Shown here piece by piece: positions 17,109 through 25,272 of a stretch of DNA of 64,000 nucleotides (position 1 is the first letter of the stretch; each line of letters starts with the position of its first letter). The notes below the pieces were generated by a model, which worked only from the letters and a program-made list of their open reading frames with translations, was not told where the DNA came from and did not search any database. This DNA is from Haloimpatiens sp042688525 (GTDB lineage: Bacteria; Bacillota; Clostridia; Clostridiales; Clostridiaceae), in the NCBI RefSeq assembly GCF_042688525.2, contig NZ_JBHWAB010000001.1:1984001-2048000 (forward strand). Reading direction: 5' to 3'. The position numbers were made by a program, and so were the translations under genes.

Positions 17109-17813
17109 TTAAATCTTTTGATCTACAAATTTATAACCTATACCATATACTGTACTTATGTATTGTGGGCTTTTAGGATTATCTTCAATTTTATGTCTTA
17201 GATTTTTAATATAGCTATCAATAGTTCTATCAAATCCTTCATATTCTATTCCAAAAGCTTTTTCTACTAACTGTTTTCTTGTAAATACTTGACCAGGACT
17301 TGTAAGTAATGCCAATAACACTTTAAACTCATATGGAGTAATTTCTATTTCTACAGCTTTTTTCTTAACTTTCATACGTTTTACGTCTATTTCTAAATCG
17401 CTTTCATTAAATACAAGATAATCTGCTAGAGGATTACAGTTTCTATAGGATCTTCTAAGAAGAGCTCTTACTCTTACTACAAGTTCTCGCACACTAAAAG
17501 GCTTTGTAAGATAATCATCTGCACCTATTGTTAATCCTTCAATTTTGTCATTTTCTTCAGTTTTAGCAGTAAGCATAATAATTGGGATATCAGATACTGT
17601 TCGTATTCTTCTACATACTTCTTCACCAGAAATTTTTGGTATCATTAAATCTAATACAATAAGGTGAACATTTTCTTCTTTAAATATCTTAAGTGCTTTT
17701 TCACCATCAATAGCTGTGTATACTTTAAAGTTTTCTTTTTTTAAATAAGCTTCAACTACTTCTAATATTCTTTTTTCATCGTCAACTACTAAAATATTTA
17801 CAGTTTCATTCAT
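17109..17813 (-). CDS. OmpR/PhoB family response regulator
   Basis: The 234-residue protein has a receiver domain (acidic VVDDE, phosphorylated Asp in LIVLDLMIP at about 54, Lys in DDYLTKPFSV) and a C-terminal winged helix (ITPYEFKVLLAL, TIDSYIKNLRHKIEDNP, VYGIGYKF). It pairs with the HAMP kinase just downstream. A SHOCT-domain membrane protein lies 74 bases upstream on the same strand, with a strong hairpin between them, so the two-component genes may have their own promoter. Confidence 0.94.
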   Translation of the reverse strand: MNETVNILVVDDEKRILEVVEAYLKKENFKVYTAIDGEKALKIFKEENVHLIVLDLMIPKISGEEVCRRIRTVSDIPIIMLTAKTEENDKIEGLTIGADDYLTKPFSVRELVVRVRALLRRSYRNCNPLADYLVFNESDLEIDVKRMKVKKKAVEIEITPYEFKVLLALLTSPGQVFTRKQLVEKAFGIEYEGFDRTIDSYIKNLRHKIEDNPKSPQYISTVYGIGYKFVDQKI

Positions 17814-17861
17814 TTATTTCACTTCCTTATGTAAAATAGGTTTTTTAATGTAAGTTTATTG

Positions 17862-17903
17862 TATCAAAAATAACTAGAGAATATTCTCTAGTTATTTTTG
17901 ATA
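17862..17903. terminator. Perfect 42-bp palindrome, probable terminator of the SHOCT gene
   Basis: Bases 17862-17882 and 17883-17903 are exact complements with no spacer. The stem core AACTAGAGAAT is flanked by A5 and T5 runs, so both strands could terminate. It includes the SHOCT stop codon and lies upstream of the response regulator gene. Confidence 0.7.
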
Positions 17904-18124
17904 ATTGATTTTCGTTTTTTATATTCTTCTTCAGTGATTTCTCCTTTGGCATACAGGTTGTCAAGAGTTTTAAATGCATTGTTGTTACTTATAAAATAAT
18001 TTTTGAATAATTTAACTGCAATTACTACTATACCTATGATTAATAAAAAACGAATAATCATAAATCCAAACATATATGGTGTTCCTACATTTGAAAAGCC
18101 ATAACCAAAACAACCACGAAACAT
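17888..18124 (-). CDS. Small membrane protein with C-terminal SHOCT domain
   Basis: The 78-residue protein starts FRGCFGYGFSNVG, has one membrane helix (about residues 20-42) and ends with a SHOCT motif (TLDNLYAKGEITEEEYKKRKS). SHOCT modules are short oligomerisation domains. The start at 18124 lies 7 bases after AAAGGAGG; longer frames upstream are not supported. It precedes a response regulator and a histidine kinase with a Met-rich loop, so it may belong to the same stress response, possibly to metal or membrane stress. The role is inferred from context only. Confidence 0.8.
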   Translation of the reverse strand: MFRGCFGYGFSNVGTPYMFGFMIIRFLLIIGIVVIAVKLFKNYFISNNNAFKTLDNLYAKGEITEEEYKKRKSIIKNN

Positions 18125-18398
18125 GTACATTCCTCCTTTGAATTTTATAATTAAATTATATACGAAAATTATGGAGCAATTATGAAGATTATCTATATTT
18201 ATTAAACAATTCAAATGGATAATATAGTTAAATTGAATATATGTTACCAACTGCTTTTTATACTAATAAAATAAAATTTATGATATTATAATAATTAACA
18301 TATTATTTTTCTAGGTAGTGTATGTTTAGTAAAAGATTAAATAAAATGTGTATGGTATACAAGGCTGTGAAAAAATTATACTTTAGTAGAGGTGATTT

Positions 18399-19850
18399 AT
18401 GCAAAATATAAATTTTTATTTTATATTGCTAATTTTTTATGCAACGTTAGCTTTAATTTTCATATCATTTAATATGGTTCATCCTAAAAAATATATTAAT
18501 TATATATCTATAAGCCATGTATTTGGCATAATGACAGTCGTTTGTACATTATTTACCAAAATAATTAACCCAAATCAGGTTATGCTTAGTTTCGCAGTAC
18601 TATTTTTCTTGTGCAGTCATTTTTCAGCTTATTATGCTATAGCAAAGTATTTAAAAATTAGAATTTCAAAATACGTATTTTACATAGGTATAGTATTTGT
18701 CATTATAGATATAATAGCTTTAAATTTTGTAAGACCTCTTAGTATATGGGATCATAAAATTCTACTTATGTTTTTATATATTTATTTTGGAGTAAAAATA
18801 TTGAAAAATAAACATAAGAGTTTTAGCAAATTTTTATTAGGAGTTGGTAATATTCTTTTTCCTTTAATTCAGATTTGTTTTGGACTAATATGGTTATTTG
18901 TGTTAAGACAAGATTTTTACATTGATATAGTAGCATATATGTTACACACATTAACTCTTTCTCTTTCAATTATTTTAATTCTCGTGGAAGAAACAAAAAA
19001 ACAATTTAAAAAGGATATTACATTGCTTGAAGAGAAAGTTGAAAGTAATGAAAAATTGCTTCAAGATGCATATGAGCTTGATAAGTTAAAAACAGAATTT
19101 ATTGCAAATATTTCACATGAATTAAGAACTCCCATAAATATAATTTTTAGCAGCATTCAACTTTTGGAAATAAACCACTCTAAAAATACAAGAAATGAAA
19201 AGTGTGGAGAATATTTGAAGGTTATGAAGCAAAATTCATATAGATTAATTAAATTAGTCAATAATTTAATTGACATGAGTAAAATTGAGGCTGGATTTTT
19301 AGAATTGAATCTTCATAATTATAATATTATTGAGGTGGTAGAAAATATTACTTTGTCTATGGTACCTTATGCAGAGCAGAAAGGTATACAAGTTGAATTT
19401 GATACTGAATTTGAGGAGAAGGTAATTGCATGTGATAGTGAAAAAATGGAGAGGATAATTTTAAATTTATTATCAAATGCTGTTAAATTTACTGAAAATG
19501 GAGGTAAAGTGGAAGTTAATATACATGAAAAAGAAGATAATATTTTTATAGATGTAAAGGATAATGGTAGGGGTATTTCTAAGAATATGCATAAGAGTAT
19601 ATTTAATAGATTTACTCAGTTATCAGATATTTTTGTAAGAGATAATGAAGGAAGTGGTATAGGACTTTCACTTGTAAAATCTTTTGTAGAAATGCAAGGA
19701 GGAAAAATAGAACTTCAAAGTGAAATTAATAAAGGAACTAAATTTACAATAATACTGCCATTAAAGCGTATTGAAAATGATAATATGGATAATGTGTTTT
19801 TTAGTGGTACAAGCATGAAAAATGTAGAAATAGAATTTTCAGATGTATAA
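18399..19850 (+). CDS. Orphan sensor histidine kinase with multi-pass membrane sensor
   Basis: The 483-residue kinase has about seven membrane helices in residues 1-200 with almost no external loops (a MASE-like sensor), a coiled-coil linker (KDITLLEEKVESNEKLLQ), HisKA with NISHELRTPINIIF and an ATPase domain (NLLSNAVKFTENGG, DNGRGISKNMHKSIFNRF, GSGIGLSLVKSF). No response regulator gene is adjacent, so it is an orphan that must talk to a regulator elsewhere; in clostridia several orphan kinases act on Spo0A, but nothing here proves that. An AGAGGTGA box precedes the ATG, and a terminator follows. Confidence 0.9.
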   Translation: MQNINFYFILLIFYATLALIFISFNMVHPKKYINYISISHVFGIMTVVCTLFTKIINPNQVMLSFAVLFFLCSHFSAYYAIAKYLKIRISKYVFYIGIVFVIIDIIALNFVRPLSIWDHKILLMFLYIYFGVKILKNKHKSFSKFLLGVGNILFPLIQICFGLIWLFVLRQDFYIDIVAYMLHTLTLSLSIILILVEETKKQFKKDITLLEEKVESNEKLLQDAYELDKLKTEFIANISHELRTPINIIFSSIQLLEINHSKNTRNEKCGEYLKVMKQNSYRLIKLVNNLIDMSKIEAGFLELNLHNYNIIEVVENITLSMVPYAEQKGIQVEFDTEFEEKVIACDSEKMERIILNLLSNAVKFTENGGKVEVNIHEKEDNIFIDVKDNGRGISKNMHKSIFNRFTQLSDIFVRDNEGSGIGLSLVKSFVEMQGGKIELQSEINKGTKFTIILPLKRIENDNMDNVFFSGTSMKNVEIEFSDV

Positions 19851-19869
19851 TATATTTAAAGTTTTAAAT

Positions 19870-19896
19870 ATCTACTGAGAAGTAGATGTTTTTTTT
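19870..19896 (+). terminator. Terminator after the orphan kinase gene
   Basis: ATCTACT, loop GAGA, AGTAGAT, then GTTTTTTTT. Confidence 0.88.
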
Positions 19897-20015
19897 ATGC
19901 AATATGTACTTTTGTTTTTATTAAGGAAATCTTAATAAATTATTGAACATATTATTAAGAATTGTAATATACAATGAAAATATAAAGTGAAGATTAAAGA
20001 AGGAGTGGATATATT

Positions 20016-20531
20016 TTGAAAAATTCAAAGGGTACAGCAATGTTTTTTTCTTTAATGCCAGGAGCTGGTCATATGTATTTAGGACTAACAAGACAGGGGA
20101 TTCAGCTTATGTTTATGTTTTTTGGTACTTTATTTTTAGCACATGCTTTAAATTTAGAGATTTTAGTCATTTTTTTACCTATATTATGGTTTTATAGTAT
20201 TTTTGATGTAAGGTCAAAAGCTATGAGTGATAAGCCTTTAGTGGATTCCAATTTAGAAATTTTATCATATATAGGATATAATGGAAATTGGATAAGAGGA
20301 AATAAGCAAGGAAAATTTATTGGGTATTTTTTAATTATAGCAGGTGTTTTAGCAATAGTTAATAATTTCGTATTTCCTATAATAGAAGATTATATAGGCT
20401 ATTATATTGTACATTATATAAAATCATTAGTGGTACCTAGTATATTTATTATTTTAGGAATATTTCTATTGAGAAGAAAAAAGGTGTTATATTTGGAAGC
20501 AGGTGAACAAGAATGCACGGGAGAACAGTAG
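20016..20531 (+). CDS. Multi-pass membrane protein of unknown function
   Basis: The 171-residue protein starts with TTG after AAGGAGTGGAT. The N-terminal MPGAGHMYLGLTRQG segment looks like the turn of TM2-type domains, followed by hydrophobic segments at about 28-65. A polar loop with SYIGYNGNWIRGNKQG follows, then two more helices (about 105-125 and 135-155) and a charged tail. Nothing else identifies a function. It stands alone between the kinase terminator and the amt promoter. Confidence 0.7.
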   Translation: MKNSKGTAMFFSLMPGAGHMYLGLTRQGIQLMFMFFGTLFLAHALNLEILVIFLPILWFYSIFDVRSKAMSDKPLVDSNLEILSYIGYNGNWIRGNKQGKFIGYFLIIAGVLAIVNNFVFPIIEDYIGYYIVHYIKSLVVPSIFIILGIFLLRRKKVLYLEAGEQECTGEQ

Positions 20532-20596
20532 GTACTTTAACATTAGGTATAATTTAATAGATTATTTTAAATTTTAAATTAATTTATAAAAAAAAC

Positions 20597-20625
20597 TTGA
20601 AAACAATGAATAAGTATATTATAAT
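20597..20625 (+). promoter_or_regulatory. Promoter of the amt-glnK operon
   Basis: TTGAAA at 20597-20602, a 17-base spacer and TATAAT at 20620-20625, giving a leader of about 175 bases before the Amt start codon. Confidence 0.75.
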
Positions 20626-20662
20626 GAAACACATATAAAATTTAGTAAATTTGAAAGGCAAT

Positions 20663-20712
20663 GGCGTCTACAAATGAGAGAATAATTTCTCTTAATTTGT
20701 AGGCGCCTTTTA
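20663..20712 (+). terminator. Leader terminator/attenuator upstream of amt
   Basis: GGCGTCTACAAAT...AGAGAA pairs with TTCTCT...ATTTGTAGGCGCC, followed by TTTTATATTTTATTTTT. It lies in the leader, between the promoter and the amt ribosome binding site, so read-through must be controlled. Nitrogen-responsive antitermination (for example by an ANTAR protein) is a guess from the gene content. Confidence 0.75.
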
Positions 20713-20810
20713 TATTTTATTTTTACTAAAATTTTAAAACAAAAACGTTTTTGTAAAAATGGATTTAAAAAAGCAGCTGTTATAAAATACTAAGATTAGG
20801 AGGAGAAATT

Positions 20811-22022
20811 ATGGAAACAATATTTTTATTAAATTCAATGTGGGTTTTAATTGCAGCAATTTTGGTATTTATAATGCATGCAGGTTTTGCTATGGTGGAG
20901 ATTGGTTTTACACAATCTAAAAATGCAGTAAATATAATTATGAAAAATTTTGTTACTGTTTCTATAGGAGTAATAGGTTTCTTTGTAATAGGATATGGAA
21001 TTATGTATGGTAAAGACATTTTTAGTGTATTTGGAAGTAATGGATTTATGCTTATCAATGTACCTAAAACTTCTTCAGGAATTTCATTTGAAATATTTTT
21101 CTTTTTTCAAGCTATTTTTGCTGCTACTTGTGCAACTATTGTGTCAGGAGCTATGGCGGAAAGAACAAAATTTACTTCTTATATAATATTCTGTATTATA
21201 ATAACAACTTTGATATATCCGCTAATTGGTCATTGGATTTGGGGTGGAGGATTTTTAAGTGAATTGGGTTTTAGAGATTTTGCTGGTGGTACTGCTGTAC
21301 ATGCTGTAGGAGGATTTGCAGCTTTTGTTGGTGCTAAACTTGTTGGTGCAAGAGCAGGCAAATATAAACATGGAAAAGTAAAAGCAATACCTGGACATAA
21401 CATTCCTTTAGGCGCTTTAGGTACTTTGATTTTATGGTTTGGATGGTTTGGTTTTAATCCAGGAAGTACTTTAGATATAACATCAGAATTAACGGCTCAT
21501 GCAGCTGTTACAACTTTATTAGGTGGAGCTATGGCTACAGCATCTAGTGCAATTTTTAGTTATATTAAATATAAAAAACCTGATGCAGGTCTTACTTTAA
21601 ATGGTGCTTTAGCAGGACTTGTAGGAGTAACTGCAGGAGCTTCTATGATTTCTTATTTTGGAGCAATGATAATTGGAGCTATTGCCGGTATTATTATGAT
21701 TCTATCTGTTGAATTTATAGATACAGTATTAAAAATAGATGATCCAGTAGGTGCTATTTCAGTTCATGGGGTATGTGGTACTTTTGGAACTGTTGCTATT
21801 GGTTTATTTGCGACGGATAAAGGATTGTTCTATGGAGGTGGATTTAAACTTTTAGGAATTCAAATATTAGGAGTAGTAATTTGTGCTGCTACAGCAATTG
21901 TTCTTTCTTATATTGCTTTTATTTTAATTAAGAAAAATATAGGGCTTAGAGTGAAACATCATGAAGAACTTTCAGGATTAGATACAATAGAACATGGGAT
22001 ATCTGCATATATTGATTTATAG
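20811..22022 (+). CDS. amt: Ammonium transporter (Amt/MEP family)
   Basis: The 403-residue protein has about 11 membrane helices. Family motifs are visible: the pore histidine segments FAGGTAVHAVGGFAAF and ISVHGVCGTFG, the phenylalanine-rich FFFFQAIFAATCATIVSGAMAER and GHNIPLGALGTLILWFGWFGFN. It carries ammonium across the cell membrane. TAGGAGGAGAAATT precedes the ATG. It is followed 14 bases later by a PII protein gene, the classic amtB-glnK pair, and preceded by a leader terminator that suggests nitrogen control. Confidence 0.97.
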   Translation: METIFLLNSMWVLIAAILVFIMHAGFAMVEIGFTQSKNAVNIIMKNFVTVSIGVIGFFVIGYGIMYGKDIFSVFGSNGFMLINVPKTSSGISFEIFFFFQAIFAATCATIVSGAMAERTKFTSYIIFCIIITTLIYPLIGHWIWGGGFLSELGFRDFAGGTAVHAVGGFAAFVGAKLVGARAGKYKHGKVKAIPGHNIPLGALGTLILWFGWFGFNPGSTLDITSELTAHAAVTTLLGGAMATASSAIFSYIKYKKPDAGLTLNGALAGLVGVTAGASMISYFGAMIIGAIAGIIMILSVEFIDTVLKIDDPVGAISVHGVCGTFGTVAIGLFATDKGLFYGGGFKLLGIQILGVVICAATAIVLSYIAFILIKKNIGLRVKHHEELSGLDTIEHGISAYIDL

Positions 22023-22036
22023 AAGGAGGGGAAAAT

Positions 22037-22390
22037 ATGAAAGATAAAATGACTAAAATTGAAATAGTTACTCGAAATAGTAAATTTGAAGACTTAAAAG
22101 AAGCTTTAAATAAAATTGGAATCACTGGGATGACTGTTACTCAAGTTTTAGGATGTGGAACTCAAAAAGGAGTTACTGAATATTATAGAGGAGTTCCATA
22201 TGAAATAAATTTATTACCTAAAGTAAAATTAGAAATAGTTGTTTGCAGTGTTCCAGTGGAATTAGTAATAAAAACAGCACAGGAAATATTACATACTGGA
22301 GAAATAGGAGATGGAAAAATATTTGTCTATGATGTGGATAAGGTCATCAGAATTAGAACTGGTGAAGAAGATAAAGCAGCATTATTATAG
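22037..22390 (+). CDS. glnK: PII nitrogen regulatory protein (GlnK/GlnB)
   Basis: The 117-residue protein is a PII signalling protein: KIEIVTRNSKFEDLKEALNKIG, the T-loop GVTEYYRGVPYEINLLPKVKLEIVV, and the C-terminal GEIGDGKIFVYDVDKVIRIRTGE. The T-loop retains a tyrosine at the position modified by uridylylation in proteobacteria; whether it is modified here is unknown. By position it should bind and gate the Amt channel according to ATP/ADP and 2-oxoglutarate. A second ATG five codons in is an alternative start. Confidence 0.95.
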   Translation: MKDKMTKIEIVTRNSKFEDLKEALNKIGITGMTVTQVLGCGTQKGVTEYYRGVPYEINLLPKVKLEIVVCSVPVELVIKTAQEILHTGEIGDGKIFVYDVDKVIRIRTGEEDKAALL

Positions 22391-22432
22391 GTAAAACTTT
22401 AAGTGGCGTTTTTGAAGTCTTTACCTTTTAAA
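22389..22432 (+). terminator. Terminator after glnK
   Basis: AGGTAAAACTT pairs with AAGTCTTTACCT across a 20-base loop, followed by TTTAA. The T tract is short. The rest of the gap to 22619 is AT-rich with no clear element. Confidence 0.55.
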
Positions 22433-22619
22433 TTAAATAAACTTCTATCAAAGAATAATATTGAAAAATGATATACTAATGGTTTTTAACAAATTTATAT
22501 TAATTTTTTTGCTAGTACCATAATATGATTAAAATTATAATAAATATTATGATTTTAAGTAATCTCCAAGGTGTAAATACATATATTGTAGTGTGCATAT
22601 TTTTATAGGAGGTTAAAAA

Positions 22620-24302
22620 ATGACAAATAAATTTATTGAATCAGAGGTATGTAAGGTAGAAAAATGTGATGATATGTCAAGAAATAGAGTTGATAAAGAG
22701 GAAAAAAAAGAAAAAAATCAAGTTCGTAAAACTAGTGTAATCAAAAAAGAAAACTCAAATCATAACTTAAACTCAACTAAATCTTGTGAAGTTGGACCAT
22801 TAACTCCACTTCAATGTAGTGAAAAAGCATTTAAAATTCGTAAGGATGCAGCAAGTTTTCAAAAAAATCTTCCTATTCCAGGACATCCTTGTAATGGAGA
22901 TGGAGGATTGTATCCAAATAAAATTGCCAATTATTCTAAAGCATTACCACACAATAAATTAGGTGAGGTTGATATAAATGCATACAATATATGGCTTAAG
23001 GCATTAACTACAGGTAATCCTGATATGTTTGAAGAGATACTTTTAGGAGGGATTAGAAAGCTTGCCAATCCTCAAGCATCTTATGCGTTTGATTTGATAG
23101 GACCTAATTCTCAGCATTTAACTATGCCTCCAGCACCTAATTTTAGTAGTGCATGGATGGCAAGCGAAATGGCTGAAGACTATTGGAGAGCAATAACTCG
23201 TGATGTGACTTTTATAGAGTATGATAAAAATTCACTTATTATAGAAGCTGCACATGATATGTCACAATTCTCAGATTATCATGGACCAAAACAAGATGGA
23301 AGGGTTACTACGGAAACATTATTTAGAGGAGACACAAAAGGGGATTTAGTTGGACCTTATCTTTCTCAATTTTTGTATAAAGATGTACCATTTGGATCCA
23401 AAACACTTGTACAACAATATCGTACTGCATTACCAGGAAAAGATTATATGACATCTTATGATGAATGGCTTAATATTCAAAATGGGGGAAAACCTAGTAG
23501 TCCAGGTGAATATGATCCTAAACATCGCTATATACGTAGTGGCAGAGATTTGTCTGAATGGGTTCATGGAGATTTTACCTATCAAACAGTTTTAAATGCT
23601 TGTTTAATCTTATTGGGTTTTGGAGATAAGGCAATGTGTTCGGAAAATCCTTATTTATGCTCAAGAACACAAGTTGGTTTTGTTACATTTGGATCTGCAT
23701 ATATTTTAGATTTAATAGGTAAATCAGCAAGAGTAGCATTAGAAGCTGCTTGGTTCCAAAAATTTTTGGTGCATCGTAGATTACGTCCAGAGGAATTTGG
23801 AGGACGTGTTCACAATGAATTAATAGGTGCTGCTAGTTATCCAATTAATTCTGAATTATTAAATTGTAAGGCTATTTCTAAAATTTTCAACAAATATGGA
23901 ACGTATTTACTTCCTATGGCGTATCCAGAAGGTTCTCCTACACATACATCTTATCCAGCTGGTCATGCTTGTATTGCTGGTGCAGGGGTTACTATGATGA
24001 AAGCTTTCTTTAATGAAGAGTTTATTATACCAGATCCAGTTGTAGCTAATGCAGATGGATTATCGTTATTACCATATTCAAATGGACCATTGACTGTAGG
24101 TGGAGAATTGAATAAACTTGGTTCTAACCTTTCTCTTGGTCGTGATACTGCAGGAGTTCATTGGCGTTCAGATGGAATAGAAGGATTAAAATTAGGTGAA
24201 GCTGTTGCCATTGGTATACTTCATGATTTTAAAGAAACTTATAATGAAAAATTTAAAGGTTTTTGTTTTACAAAATTTGATGGAACTACTGTAATAATTT
24301 AA
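22620..24302 (+). CDS. Vanadium-dependent haloperoxidase (PAP2 superfamily)
   Basis: The 560-residue protein has a charged, Lys/Glu-rich N-terminal tail of about 60 residues without a signal peptide, then a vanadium haloperoxidase fold. The vanadate-pocket motifs are present: KFLVHRRLRPEEFGGRVH (about 380), PEGSPTHTSYPAGHACIAGA (about 440, active-site His in AGHA) and LSLGRDTAGVHWRSDGIEG (Arg and His, about 515-525). The PEGSPTH..YP.GHA stretch resembles algal bromoperoxidases more than acid phosphatases; the pocket Ser of PSGH is Ala. It would oxidise halides with hydrogen peroxide, unexpected in an anaerobe. It is monocistronic with an AGGAGG box. Confidence 0.88.
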   Translation: MTNKFIESEVCKVEKCDDMSRNRVDKEEKKEKNQVRKTSVIKKENSNHNLNSTKSCEVGPLTPLQCSEKAFKIRKDAASFQKNLPIPGHPCNGDGGLYPNKIANYSKALPHNKLGEVDINAYNIWLKALTTGNPDMFEEILLGGIRKLANPQASYAFDLIGPNSQHLTMPPAPNFSSAWMASEMAEDYWRAITRDVTFIEYDKNSLIIEAAHDMSQFSDYHGPKQDGRVTTETLFRGDTKGDLVGPYLSQFLYKDVPFGSKTLVQQYRTALPGKDYMTSYDEWLNIQNGGKPSSPGEYDPKHRYIRSGRDLSEWVHGDFTYQTVLNACLILLGFGDKAMCSENPYLCSRTQVGFVTFGSAYILDLIGKSARVALEAAWFQKFLVHRRLRPEEFGGRVHNELIGAASYPINSELLNCKAISKIFNKYGTYLLPMAYPEGSPTHTSYPAGHACIAGAGVTMMKAFFNEEFIIPDPVVANADGLSLLPYSNGPLTVGGELNKLGSNLSLGRDTAGVHWRSDGIEGLKLGEAVAIGILHDFKETYNEKFKGFCFTKFDGTTVII

Positions 24303-24399
24303 ATAATGAATTTTGTTAAAATAAATAGCTATTTAGCACTAGGGTGATTTCTATCTTTTTTTTCTAGAGTAAATTAATTCTATTAAGTGTAATATAAAA

Positions 24400-24428
24400 T
24401 TGACAAAATTTTCTCAAAAATGTATAAT
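24400..24428 (+). promoter_or_regulatory. Consensus sigma-A promoter of the attenuator leader
   Basis: TTGACA at 24400-24405, a 17-base spacer and TATAAT at 24423-24428, a perfect consensus promoter driving a leader of about 330 bases. Confidence 0.88.
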
Positions 24429-24489
24429 GATAAATGTAAAAGATTTATTTTAAAAATTAATGACTTTATTATGAAAGGAGATGTTTTTA

Positions 24490-24522
24490 ATGAATGCAAA
24501 TACAAAGGTGATTACAGTTTAA
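24490..24522 (+). CDS. Ten-residue leader peptide
   Basis: ATG at 24490 follows a strong AAAGGAG box (8-base spacing) and encodes NANTKVITV after Met before a stop. It lies between a consensus promoter and an intrinsic terminator, as in ribosome-mediated attenuation of antibiotic-response genes. Translation is inferred, not shown. Confidence 0.5.
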   Translation: MNANTKVITV

Positions 24523-24664
24523 AACTAAATATGGGCGAAAATGTGACCATAAACATATGTTTTTGATTGTGTTACATTTTCTAAATATAGTTAACCTTTC
24601 ATAATATATAAATATGGTGCTTATAATGAGAAAAAATGCGACGAAGAGTTCGTATTTTAGTGAT

Positions 24665-24714
24665 ACCCGTAGATAGCATCCAACTAAGGAGGTTGCTTGT
24701 CTACGGTATTTTTA
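24665..24714 (+). terminator. Leader attenuator hairpin before the rsgA remnant
   Basis: CCGTAGATAGCATCCAACT pairs with AGGTTGCTTGTCTACGG, followed by TATTTTTAT. An upstream hairpin (GAAAATGT with ACATTTTC, about 24537-24591) could compete or act as an antiterminator. The gap 24303-24762 holds only this leader system. Confidence 0.75.
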
Positions 24715-24762
24715 TGCCCATTTTTAGTTAACTAAAACATACAAAGAAAGGAGAGATGTGTG

Positions 24763-25180
24763 ATGAGAAAATTAACTAATAATATTATAACTTGTAAATT
24801 TTATTGCAAATCGTGAGATTATGAAGGTTAATGATATAAGAGAAGACGACAGTAAGGGACGTCATACTACTACACATAGACAACTTATTATGCTTGAAAA
24901 TGGAGCAATGATAATTGATACTCCAGGAATGAGAGAGCTTGGTATGTGGGATGTGTCAGAAGGATTAGATACAACGTTTTCTGATGTTGAAGAACTAGCC
25001 AAGAGATGTAAATTTCGGGATTGCAGTCACAAGTCTGAGCCAGGATGTGCAGTAAAAGCGGCTTTAGAGAGCGGAGAGCTTTCACAAGATAGATGGAAAA
25101 ACTATGTAAAACTTAAAAAAGAAGCTGCATTTGCACAATGGAAAGAAAAAGTGAACAGAAGGATAAAGAAAAAGAGTTGA
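24763..25180 (+). pseudogene. rsgA: Truncated ribosome small-subunit GTPase RsgA
   Basis: From about 24791 the sequence encodes the C-terminal part of RsgA: LVNFIANREIMKVNDIREDD, SKGRHTTTHRQLIML, IIDTPGMRELGMWD (G3), and the zinc-binding region CKFRDCSHKSEPGC. The OB fold, G1 Walker motif and most of the GTPase are missing. An intact start (ATG 24763, AAAGGAGAG box) opens another frame that stops after 17 residues. This is best read as a large internal deletion plus frame change that joined the old 5' end to the 3' part. A 119-residue product from ATG 24821 is possible but would lack GTP binding. Confidence 0.85.
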
Positions 25181-25195
25181 ATTATTAACTATACC

Positions 25196-25224
25196 TTGAC
25201 ACAGGTAATAAATAATCGTAAACT
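25196..25224 (+). promoter_or_regulatory. Promoter of bioB
   Basis: TTGACA at 25196-25201, a 17-base spacer and TAAACT at 25219-25224. The -10 box is part of the left half of the BirA-type operator. Confidence 0.7.
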
Positions 25225-25247
25225 TGTGTTGAGAACAAGGTTTACAA
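25216..25247. promoter_or_regulatory. BirA-type biotin operator
   Basis: TCGTAAACT, exactly 14 bases, then GGTTTACAA. This fits the TTGTWAACC-N14-16-GGTTWACAA biotin operator; the left half has two mismatches and the right half is perfect. It overlaps the bioB promoter, so biotin-loaded BirA should repress. Confidence 0.8.
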
Positions 25248-25272
25248 TAAAGTATGTGTGGAGGTTATAGTT

